This document shows, in pieces, positions 1 through 6,088 of a stretch of 6,088 bases of DNA. The DNA is from an uncultured Eubacterium sp. GTDB taxonomy: Bacteria > Bacillota > Clostridia > Lachnospirales > Lachnospiraceae. The position numbers were made by a program, and so were the translations under genes. The stretch spans positions 1 through 6,088 of the forward strand of contig URQO01000081.1 in the NCBI GenBank assembly GCA_900550135.1, read 5' to 3'. A model generated the notes under the pieces. That model did not search any database. It had not been told where the DNA came from and saw only the letters and a list, made by a program, of their open reading frames with translations. Within the stretch, counting starts at the first letter, position 1. Every line of letters begins with the position of its first letter.

Positions 1-62
1 TTACGATATTTACTGGCGGATGAAATGAATTTGCGAAAGAATCTTGACACTACCAACTTCAT
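1..62 (-). CDS. Possible 5' end of a further operon gene, cut by the window edge
   Basis: An ATG at 62 opens a frame that stays open for 20 codons to the left edge. It is shifted one base from the small membrane protein and overlaps its last 53 bases. The encoded start (MKLVVSRFFRKF...) is basic and hydrophobic, as in many membrane-associated or acyltransferase-type proteins of polysaccharide loci, but 20 residues cannot identify anything. The upstream sequence (AAGACGG) is a poor ribosome binding site and the overlap is long. Alternatively this frame is the true continuation of the small membrane protein after a frameshift, or chance. Confidence 0.2.
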   Translation of the reverse strand, partial: MKLVVSRFFRKFISSASKYR

Positions 63-288
63 CCGTCTTGTGAATACTTAAAATAACAGCAAGCATAGTT
101 CCGCCACCGCCAATAACACCTCCGGTAATATCCCCCAATAAGGATACTTTTCTATCATCAACAGGTATTTTATAAAGATTTTGAAACAAAAAACCTATCC
201 AAGATAACATATCTGTAATGACTAAAATAGCACCAAAAATGGCAAAAAAATAAAGGAGCATTTTATGTTTCAATAACCACGTTTTCAT
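10..288 (-). CDS. Small two-helix membrane protein, unknown function; possible DRT1 partner
   Basis: This 92-residue protein has two predicted membrane helices: residues about 10-35 and a glycine-rich second helix at about 51-72 (GDITGGVIGGGGTMLAVILSI). A short loop containing DDRK joins them, and a roughly 20-residue polar tail follows. The start overlaps the flippase stop as ATGA, and AAGGA lies 10 bases upstream, so it is very likely translated with the flippase. The GG-rich second helix followed by K-T-x-E is a pattern I associate with small bacterial membrane proteins that usually have a longer, coiled-coil tail; here the tail is short. I recall that some DRT type 1 systems include a second small component, so this could be that partner, separated from the reverse transcriptase by the flippase. 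That is inference. It could equally be an accessory protein of the polysaccharide locus. No enzymatic motif is seen. Confidence 0.65.
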   Translation of the reverse strand: MKTWLLKHKMLLYFFAIFGAILVITDMLSWIGFLFQNLYKIPVDDRKVSLLGDITGGVIGGGGTMLAVILSIHKTDEVGSVKILSQIHFIRQ

Positions 289-1685
289 CGACGCATCATC
301 CTTTTGACAGCTACTACTTTGTTTTTATTTGCAATCATATATCCCAAATAAGCCACGGCATAAATGATGGTACACAGCCAGTTATCCAATAATACACTGG
401 TGGCAATGAATATAGCTGCCATGAATAGTTCAGCTAAGATTGCTTTTTTTAATTTCAGTTGGAGTATATGTCCCATGTAGTGCTCTGCCATTTCGCAACG
501 AAAGGCATAGAGGAATACGATAGAGAAAACGGTTGCGTTTAAATTATGCAACACTTCGATTGTCAAAAAAGTTACGATAGCTGCTACGCCAACGCTAATC
601 AGGTTGATTTTGAGCATCAAAGCCTCTTTTCGGAGGCTCTTCAGATAGGTGTTGATCAGCAAACTGACCTTGCTTTCAAAAAGGCATACTGGGAAAAGGA
701 CAGACATGTAGATCAAGCTATCTGCATATTTCGGCAACCACCATGATAATATTTCCTTAATCGGATAATAGAAAATCAGCATAAAAAACAGAACACAGGC
801 TAGAATGGTCCTGATTTGCATATACATTTCCGGCAATCGTTGCTTATCCATCCGTTTTAAGATTGGGAAAAAAACAACACTGACTGAATTAATAAAAATC
901 ATCAGGAAATTCGAAATCCCTAGGGTCAGCGAGACTTTGCCAAAAGTAGATACATCCCAGCCAATAGAAATGCCATAACGAACAATACCAATAATCAGCA
1001 TACTGGCAATGTTGGCAAACATCAATTTGATACCAACTTCAAGATTGAGCCCTGCTTCATGACAAATATCGTGAAAATTGCCAATATGAGTCGTCCACAA
1101 GCGTCGGCATTCATAAAAACACAAGACAGAAACAGCCATCATGGAGACTAGTTTCGCAATATACATATATTTAAACTGTTCAAATCCAATAAGCAGAAAA
1201 GAAAAGACTAAAATCAATAAAAGAATTCGATCGGCCAAAATCAATCGTGCATAATCTTTAATGCGATTAGTAATCTGCATAATGAAATTACATCCCGTAT
1301 TAAAGTTGACAAAAACAGCTAAACTGATGGCACAGAGAAAGACAGTTTCTTTGATAGGATCTGTAATAAAGAAATGAGAAAAGAGAAAAGCCAATCCTGT
1401 CACGGCCAATTGCAGAATAATAATTCCCAAGAACTGTCCTGAAAATACATGTGGATTAAGTTCTTCAAACGTTTTTCCAGCATACCGTAAATAAATGCCG
1501 TCTTCCCAGCCAAAATGTAAGAATCCCAAGTAAGAGAAATAAAACAAAAACAGCTGCCACTTCCCATAGTCCTCGACAGGCAACAGTTTCGGCACAAACA
1601 TAACCATTAATACCGATACACCTAAAGATATAATATTCGCTCCAAAAGAATAGGAGATGTTTTTAACGACTTGTCGCAAGCTCAT
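285..1685 (-). CDS. Polysaccharide flippase-like multi-pass membrane protein (Wzx/MOP superfamily)
   Basis: This 466-residue protein is almost entirely hydrophobic helices, about 12-14 of them (for example residues 12-32, 43-60, 82-105, 113-133, 149-166, 171-191, 218-238, 247-272, 291-309, 320-345, 356-377, 412-432 and 434-452). It ends with a basic cytoplasmic tail (KVVAVKRMMRR). The opening (NISYSFGANIISLGVSVLMVMFVPKLLPVEDYGKWQ) follows the pattern of Wzx-type oligosaccharide flippases, in which the first helix is followed by a P-x-x-L-x-x-x-x-Y-G-x-W/F segment. Length and topology are normal for the family. Such proteins move lipid-linked oligosaccharide units across the cytoplasmic membrane for capsule, O-antigen or exopolysaccharide assembly. 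The cargo cannot be predicted. GGAG lies 12 bases before the ATG at 1685, a rather long spacing. The gene starts 23 bases after the reverse transcriptase stop, and its TGA overlaps the ATG of the next gene (ATGA, 285-288), implying translational coupling. A symbol is withheld because Wzx proteins are too divergent to name by eye. Confidence 0.92.
   Translation of the reverse strand: MSLRQVVKNISYSFGANIISLGVSVLMVMFVPKLLPVEDYGKWQLFLFYFSYLGFLHFGWEDGIYLRYAGKTFEELNPHVFSGQFLGIIILQLAVTGLAFLFSHFFITDPIKETVFLCAISLAVFVNFNTGCNFIMQITNRIKDYARLILADRILLLILVFSFLLIGFEQFKYMYIAKLVSMMAVSVLCFYECRRLWTTHIGNFHDICHEAGLNLEVGIKLMFANIASMLIIGIVRYGISIGWDVSTFGKVSLTLGISNFLMIFINSVSVVFFPILKRMDKQRLPEMYMQIRTILACVLFFMLIFYYPIKEILSWWLPKYADSLIYMSVLFPVCLFESKVSLLINTYLKSLRKEALMLKINLISVGVAAIVTFLTIEVLHNLNATVFSIVFLYAFRCEMAEHYMGHILQLKLKKAILAELFMAAIFIATSVLLDNWLCTIIYAVAYLGYMIANKNKVVAVKRMMRR
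299..303 (-). promoter_or_regulatory. Ribosome binding site of the small membrane protein gene
   Basis: The minus strand reads AAGGA here, 10 bases before the ATG at 288, and lies inside the last codons of the flippase gene. Together with the ATGA stop-start overlap it supports coupled translation of the two genes. The two ATG triplets between this site and 288 are the flippase's own Met-Met codons and are in a different frame. Confidence 0.6.
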
Positions 1686-1708
1686 AATCTAGTAATGCTC
1701 CACATAGT

Positions 1709-4700
1709 TTAGAATAGTTTTTCCCCACGAATTTTTTTCTCGACCACTTTTTTATTGAACAAAGGAGGCGTCGGTTTAAAATATCCATCTGCCTTTTGTT
1801 CCCCATAACCTTCACACTGGAACCGTCTCAATCGTTCAATATCAATAGTACCAATCAATATAGTTGGTGCGTCGCCACCTTTGACACGCAAAATATCTTG
1901 ATCATCATGCTTTGAAGGCTGCGTGATACGGCTGTCACCACAGTCCGATGAATTAGCCTGAATACAATAGCAATGCAAATCTCGCGCCAATGATTCTAAA
2001 ATATTCTGATAGTAATATATATCATGATTCCATTCAACAGCAATGACGGCATCCGCATAGCTTTGAAACAAAGAGCGTTCGGTAATAGAAGATAGTTCAA
2101 AACAGCAATATACAGAGAAATAGAAATCATGCCACCGATATAATTCATACTGAGTTTGGCCATTATTAAACAAATGTTCTGCATCCATTAGTTCAAAATC
2201 TCTTTCAGATAAACATTGAAATTCCTTAGGAGAAAAATGATTCTTAGGATGAAAAACAACAAGCGCACAAGGAATATCATGGTGCGTAAAGGGCAAAATA
2301 ACAGCCACTAAATTATAGGCTTTTTTCCCAGCAAAGACATGTTCAATACCAGTAATTACTGCTAAATCATTCTTTTTGCACGTATGAATTAACATGTCCA
2401 ACCATTCAAAGGGAAGACAGCATTCGGGCATAACTAATAAATCTGCATGATCTTTCAATGCACTGTTTACCAAGCGAATAATCTTTTTGCCTCGTTCTTT
2501 TGTTTTGGTCGACAATTGCAATAAATTATTTTCAGCATCAGAATAGCTCATTTCAATATTCGAAACAGCAATTCTAATACTTTTTTTCGCCTCATTATTA
2601 ACCCAAATCCCCCATTTATGATTTTCCTGTTTATGGTCTTCATTTTTCTGACCTTCCTTATCCTCCAAAATAGGGCTTATAGCAAAGCCATAATTCGCAC
2701 CGCTACCATCAGCCCCCTTTTTATACGGATTGAAATTAACCTTGATAAACAACTGAAAAAGATTCTTGTATGAATTTTTATCAATACTCATTTGGGAAAC
2801 CATGGATACACATTGATAAGCCATAAAAATATCATAATTTTGGACTAAATACGGATAGTACTTATAAGTCGTCTTTTTTTTAATATCATCCCATCCCAGA
2901 TTACTGGATGACAGTAGTTGAAATATGGATTGCAAATCATTTCGCAAGTATATTTCTTCTACCGTCTTTCCAGCATTTTTTTTATCTTGACGAAATTTTT
3001 CTTGACAAATAAGGAACACTTCTGCCCAAATAGCATAAAGATATTTATCCCCCATGCGAGCTTTTTCATAATTGTCAATCAACTTGTCATATCTTGTAAA
3101 ATTTTTTTTCAACCGGCTATATTGTTGGTATCGCTTAAAATCTTTCTCATTAGAATTAGACCACAAGCGTAGTACACTTTGTACCCGGCATAAGTCAGAA
3201 AATAAAATTTGCCGTAAACGTCCGCACATATTATCAGTTATAGGAAAATCACTTTGATCAGTGTGGGGTGCATAACGAATTTTATTAATTGCATATTCTA
3301 TCTTAAGCAATATCTCAATAAGCAATCCCTTGTTTTTCTGTAAACTAAGAATCGTAATAATCCGTTCCCACAATGTATAATTGTCTATCAATTGAGAATC
3401 GGTCAATGTCTCAATTAGTCTATTCAAAAAATAACAATTTTCATATAATCCAGTGGATAACATTTGTTGTTTTTTTGCTAAAAATTTAGATAATTTATAT
3501 TTATTGAGTTGAATTTCAGATATATCTCTAAATTTATTAATTTCATGTTGTTCAATATCAAAAATTTCAGTATAATCGCTTTCTTGAAAGGTAGCTTCAT
3601 CTTCTGGTAAAAAGCGGAATTCACTTTTATTTTCTTCTAAATGTTTTCGAAAGGCAACCAATAATTCCGAAGAATTTTTAGGCGAAAAATAAAAAATTTT
3701 GCATTTTTTTATATTGAAAAGTAGTTTTATTTTATTTCCCAAAATATTCAATAATTGCGAATTCAATTGGTATGTAAGTTGGCTAGATTTTTCAAAAATA
3801 TCTAATCGACAACATGATTTAAAATATTCTGCAATAAAAGCTTCTGTCGATATACTTTTATCTACAATTTGTTCATATAAAGGATGAGTATGGCTAATTT
3901 TATCGACAATAATAACATCATCTACATAACGCCCATAATATAAAGGGTTCCAATTATCAACAATGATTTCATCAAATTTTTTAAGTGCCAAATTAGCTAA
4001 AATATTTGACGGTAGAAAACCAATAGGAAGAATATTTCCTGTGGATTCATCTTTAGAATTAGGAAAATATTTTTTATATACCTGCGCGTATTTTTCAATA
4101 ATTTTAAATATCAACTTATTTAATCGCTTTAACGTCTTTTGCTCATCTGTATCATCTTTATTATCTTCCGATAAACCACTTTCCTCTAAGACATATTTCT
4201 CAAATTTGCTATCTATATCAAGCCCATAATAAAACCGATGAAAGTCTAAGGTAAAAATTAAAATATCGTCATGATTCTTCATGTGTTGCTCTGCAATTTT
4301 CAATGCACTATCCTGCCAGTTTTCATATTGCAAATAATAGGGCTTAAATAAATAGGGAGAAAAAGTAATCCTCCTTTTAGATTCACAATAGTCATGAGAA
4401 ATATGTAATTCCTCACGGAGACGATTACCATAACAATGAATGACTCCTTTATCTATAGTTGCTCCAATAGTTAGTACCCAAATAACACTCAATATATGCC
4501 CTATAACAGGTAATTGCATAAAGGATTGATATTCACTAACATTAATATTTTTTGATTCAGATTCAATATTAGAAATAATATCATGATTCTCCTCTGAATT
4601 TTTCTTAATTTTTTTAGGCAAAATGATACAATCTATACCATTTAAAATTTTCTCATTGACATACTTTTCCCACGCATCATTATCCGCATTAATCAATTGA

Positions 4701-4879
4701 TTTTGTATATCGGACAATTGCATATCCAGTTTTTCTTCGTTTTCGTTTTCGAATTCCACAATGTCTTTTTTTAAGATAACCTTTGTTTTATCATAATATG
4801 CATCTGATTTGAGCTTTTTATACGCCTTTTGAAATAGAAATTTATCATCAAAGATAGATTGTTTATGTGTTTTCCCCAT
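1709..4879 (-). CDS. drt1a: Reverse transcriptase-nitrilase fusion, DRT type 1 (UG1-like) anti-phage protein
   Basis: This 1056-residue protein joins a UG/Abi-type reverse transcriptase to a carbon-nitrogen hydrolase. The N-terminus (AYKKLKSDAYYDKT, 19-32) and YGNRL (150-154) resemble the conserved lead-in of this family. Polymerase motif A is LDFHRFYYGLD (211-221, D212), motif B is GFLPSNILANLAL (287-299) and motif C is YVDD (318-321, D320/D321); a KKCK stretch (391-394) fits motif D. Residues about 430-720 look helical and match the alpha-repeat region of UG/Abi enzymes. A charged linker (739-756) leads to the nitrilase domain (about 766-1015), with E819 in MPE, K879 in HPKNHFSP and C926 in CCFEL, so all catalytic residues are present. 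Known family members defend against phage; the nitrilase substrate is not known to me. The ATG at 4879 has GGAGG 10 bases upstream. The gene sits in a polysaccharide operon, 30 bases after the epimerase and 23 before the flippase. Its first half is strikingly AT-rich. UG5-type RT-nitrilases are the main alternative assignment; the symbol reflects the UG1 call. Confidence 0.9.
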   Translation of the reverse strand: MGKTHKQSIFDDKFLFQKAYKKLKSDAYYDKTKVILKKDIVEFENENEEKLDMQLSDIQNQLINADNDAWEKYVNEKILNGIDCIILPKKIKKNSEENHDIISNIESESKNINVSEYQSFMQLPVIGHILSVIWVLTIGATIDKGVIHCYGNRLREELHISHDYCESKRRITFSPYLFKPYYLQYENWQDSALKIAEQHMKNHDDILIFTLDFHRFYYGLDIDSKFEKYVLEESGLSEDNKDDTDEQKTLKRLNKLIFKIIEKYAQVYKKYFPNSKDESTGNILPIGFLPSNILANLALKKFDEIIVDNWNPLYYGRYVDDVIIVDKISHTHPLYEQIVDKSISTEAFIAEYFKSCCRLDIFEKSSQLTYQLNSQLLNILGNKIKLLFNIKKCKIFYFSPKNSSELLVAFRKHLEENKSEFRFLPEDEATFQESDYTEIFDIEQHEINKFRDISEIQLNKYKLSKFLAKKQQMLSTGLYENCYFLNRLIETLTDSQLIDNYTLWERIITILSLQKNKGLLIEILLKIEYAINKIRYAPHTDQSDFPITDNMCGRLRQILFSDLCRVQSVLRLWSNSNEKDFKRYQQYSRLKKNFTRYDKLIDNYEKARMGDKYLYAIWAEVFLICQEKFRQDKKNAGKTVEEIYLRNDLQSIFQLLSSSNLGWDDIKKKTTYKYYPYLVQNYDIFMAYQCVSMVSQMSIDKNSYKNLFQLFIKVNFNPYKKGADGSGANYGFAISPILEDKEGQKNEDHKQENHKWGIWVNNEAKKSIRIAVSNIEMSYSDAENNLLQLSTKTKERGKKIIRLVNSALKDHADLLVMPECCLPFEWLDMLIHTCKKNDLAVITGIEHVFAGKKAYNLVAVILPFTHHDIPCALVVFHPKNHFSPKEFQCLSERDFELMDAEHLFNNGQTQYELYRWHDFYFSVYCCFELSSITERSLFQSYADAVIAVEWNHDIYYYQNILESLARDLHCYCIQANSSDCGDSRITQPSKHDDQDILRVKGGDAPTILIGTIDIERLRRFQCEGYGEQKADGYFKPTPPLFNKKVVEKKIRGEKLF

Positions 4880-4889
4880 TCCCCATTAT

Positions 4890-4894
4890 CCTCC
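4890..4894 (-). promoter_or_regulatory. Ribosome binding site of the RT-nitrilase gene
   Basis: The minus strand reads GGAGG here, 10 bases before the ATG at 4879. It supports that start and shows that the reverse transcriptase has its own strong translation signal inside the 30-base gap after the epimerase stop. A nearer ATG (4886-4884) is out of frame and only 3 bases from the GGAGG, so it is not the start. Confidence 0.75.
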
Positions 4895-4909
4895 ATACAA
4901 AATCACACG

Positions 4910-5992
4910 TTATGCTTCCATAGTTAAAATCATTCTGGTAAACATATCTTCCAATCCAACCCGTGCCTTCCAGCCCAGTTTCTGTATTTTTTTTGTATCT
5001 AAATTCATATATAATTCTGGAGGATAGGTTTTCCCATCATTCTTCGATTCATCAATCACTACAGATACGGGGCCACCATACTTTTCCTTAATGATGTCAA
5101 GATCAGCTACTGTTTCTGCCATTTCTTTTATAGAACAGTACGCCTGTTCATTGGCTGCATTGTAAGCTTCCCCTGCAGTTCCCTTTAATAGTACCGTTAA
5201 AATAGCACTCACTGCATCTGCTGTATATAAGTACGAACGTTCAGTTCTACCTTTAGTAAACATTACGATATTCTCATGGTTCATTGCTGACCGGGCGAAT
5301 TGTGCGAAAACTCGATTTTCTGTTCGACGGATTCCTGCTCCGAAAGTCTGTGTCAAGCGTATCGATTTAGCAGGTACTCCGTATTCATCAGCATAACAGG
5401 CACACAACGATTCCACCATCCGTTTTACTTCAGGGTAGCTGCTTCTCGGAACCATGGTATCAACGAAGCTGGCATGTTGTTCATTAATTTTTTCACGGCA
5501 ATGAATTCCGCCATATACTTCCATGCTCGATAAAAACAGAAAACCTTCTGCCTGATTTTTTCTGGCTAACTCCAAAAGGTTAGTCGCACCATTTAAGTTA
5601 GTCATAATCGTTTCTACAGGATGCTTAGCAAAATACCGACTAGCCGTCGGACTGCCCCCATGAATAATATAATCAATTTTTTCTTCAACAGGTGAAATAT
5701 GGTTTAAATCACCTACTAAGAAGCTCAATGGAGCTTCTGCTGTTAATATTTCATGAAACCGTTTCTTAGCTTGTTCTTCATCGCGAACTAAAGCAATTAT
5801 TTTTAACGCAATATCTTTATATAGGGCTACATAGGCCAAGGCTGAAACCAAATTGAATCCAATCAATCCCGTTGCCCCCGTAATCAGAATCGTTTTATCC
5901 TGTAACTTTTTCCAAGGAATATAGCTTGCTTTAGCGATATTCTGCATATCTTCATGGAAAATATTATTTTCAATCCACATAAATTTTTTCAT
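4910..5992 (-). CDS. NAD-dependent epimerase/dehydratase (extended SDR, sugar-nucleotide modifying)
   Basis: This 360-residue protein is a cytoplasmic extended short-chain dehydrogenase/reductase. The N-terminal Rossmann fold shows the GATGLIG dinucleotide-binding motif (residues 39-45), a GDL segment at 94-96 and a HGGSP segment at 111-115. The catalytic parts are LSSMEVYG (154-161, with S155/S156 and E158) and Y186xxxK190. The C-terminal part carries ERSYLYTADAV (251-261) and LGWKARVGLEDMF (339-351), typical of the sugar-binding half. Length and motifs fit enzymes acting on nucleotide sugars such as UDP-glucuronate decarboxylases, 4,6-dehydratases and 4-epimerases; E158 before VYG is most like the first two groups, but the substrate cannot be fixed from sequence. 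Next to a flippase it probably makes a sugar precursor for a surface polysaccharide. The ATG at 5992 has AAAGGA only 2 bases upstream, while the in-frame Met5 (5980) would have 14-base spacing, so the start is uncertain by four residues. The gene ends 30 bases before the reverse transcriptase gene. Confidence 0.9.
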   Translation of the reverse strand: MKKFMWIENNIFHEDMQNIAKASYIPWKKLQDKTILITGATGLIGFNLVSALAYVALYKDIALKIIALVRDEEQAKKRFHEILTAEAPLSFLVGDLNHISPVEEKIDYIIHGGSPTASRYFAKHPVETIMTNLNGATNLLELARKNQAEGFLFLSSMEVYGGIHCREKINEQHASFVDTMVPRSSYPEVKRMVESLCACYADEYGVPAKSIRLTQTFGAGIRRTENRVFAQFARSAMNHENIVMFTKGRTERSYLYTADAVSAILTVLLKGTAGEAYNAANEQAYCSIKEMAETVADLDIIKEKYGGPVSVVIDESKNDGKTYPPELYMNLDTKKIQKLGWKARVGLEDMFTRMILTMEA

Positions 5993-6088
5993 CGTCCTTT
6001 ATTTTATTGGCTAGTTTATCCAAAAGATAAACTAAGGTCCGTTGTAAAATGAACTTGAACAGTTAATCAAAAAACAAAAATCCATAGT
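5993..6088 (-). other. Upstream region of the epimerase gene, no clear promoter
   Basis: These 96 bases contain the AAAGGA site (5995-6000) and the 9-bp inverted repeat. I see no good promoter pair: TTGATT followed 17 bases later by TTACAA is the best candidate and its -10 box is poor. All three minus-strand frames entering from the right edge hit stop codons within the region (6067-6069, 6063-6065 and 6032-6034), so the end of an upstream operon gene could lie here, but too few codons remain to recognise one. Confidence 0.4.
6012..6034. repeat. Perfect 9-bp inverted repeat upstream of the epimerase gene
   Basis: TAGTTTATC (6012-6020) and GATAAACTA (6026-6034) are exact reverse complements separated by a 5-base loop. 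The element lies 20-42 bases before the ATG at 5992, between that gene and the window edge. On the minus strand it is followed by GCCAATAAAATAAA rather than a run of T, so it is not a standard intrinsic terminator in that direction. The stem is AT-rich and modest. It could be a repressor operator, a leader hairpin near the ribosome binding site, or the decayed end of an upstream transcription unit. The repeat itself is certain; its role is not. Confidence 0.6.

Noticed and set aside
546..746. Plus-strand open frame of 66 codons
   Set aside because: It lies wholly inside the flippase gene on the opposite strand, has no ribosome binding site of note and encodes no recognisable domain.
1400..2184. 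Minus-strand frames of 62-65 codons at 1400-1597 and 1996-2184
   Set aside because: Both are out-of-frame readings inside well-supported flippase and nitrilase coding sequence, with no motifs of their own.
2918..4229. Several plus-strand open frames of 61-88 codons opposite the RT-nitrilase gene
   Set aside because: They are antisense shadows of AT-rich coding sequence, giving Phe/Ile/Leu/Ser-rich peptides that mirror the Lys/Asn-rich sense protein. None has a convincing start signal.
1709..4879. Group II intron or retron reverse transcriptase
   Set aside because: There is no maturase/HNH domain, no intron-like RNA flanks and no msr/msd-type region. The N-terminal lead-in, alpha-helical middle and nitrilase end point to the UG/Abi group instead.
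5300..5533. Plus-strand open frame of 77 codons inside the epimerase gene
   Set aside because: The minus-strand frame shows clear SDR motifs throughout this stretch (YxxxK and VYG), so the plus frame is a shadow.
6035..6088. Promoter with TTGATT and TTACAA boxes 17 bases apart
   Set aside because: The -10 box matches the consensus poorly and such AT-rich sequence yields similar pairs by chance, so it is not annotated as a promoter.
1..6088. CRISPR arrays, tRNA/rRNA genes, insertion sequences or attachment sites
   Set aside because: No regularly spaced direct repeats, no transposase, and no terminal inverted repeats or RNA-gene hallmarks were seen around the RT gene or elsewhere in the window.

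Overview
The window is about 6 kb of AT-rich bacterial DNA in which every convincing gene lies on the minus strand. AGGA/GGAGG-type ribosome binding sites and the base composition suggest a member of the Bacillota; I cannot name the genus from the sequence. Read in the direction of transcription (high to low coordinates), it holds an NAD-dependent sugar-nucleotide epimerase/dehydratase (5992-4910), a 1056-residue reverse transcriptase-nitrilase fusion (4879-1709), a polysaccharide flippase of the Wzx/MOP type (1685-285), a small two-helix membrane protein (288-10) and perhaps the first 20 codons of another gene (62-1). The gaps are 30 bases, 23 bases and a 4-base ATGA overlap. No terminator-like structure is visible between genes, so the four main genes look like one operon.

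The epimerase and flippase are typical of a capsule, O-antigen or exopolysaccharide locus. The central gene is not. Its N-terminal half carries reverse transcriptase motifs A, B and C (LDF with D212, GFLPSNILANLAL, YVDD with D320/D321). A long helical region follows, then a C-terminal carbon-nitrogen hydrolase domain with an intact Glu-Lys-Cys triad (E819, K879, C926). This is the architecture of the UG1 group of UG/Abi reverse transcriptases, known as defense-associated reverse transcriptase type 1 (DRT1), an anti-phage system.

The most interesting point is therefore the setting: an apparently intact phage-defense enzyme sits inside a surface-polysaccharide operon and seems to be co-transcribed with sugar-modifying and sugar-exporting genes. 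The small membrane protein after the flippase might be a partner of the reverse transcriptase that is separated from it by the flippase gene, or it may simply be part of the polysaccharide locus.

The reverse transcriptase half of the fusion is much more AT-rich than its neighbours and than its own nitrilase end, which points to a separate history. The 96 bases upstream of the epimerase hold a perfect 9-bp inverted repeat of unknown role and no convincing promoter. The operon's true start probably lies beyond the right edge, and it probably continues past the left edge.
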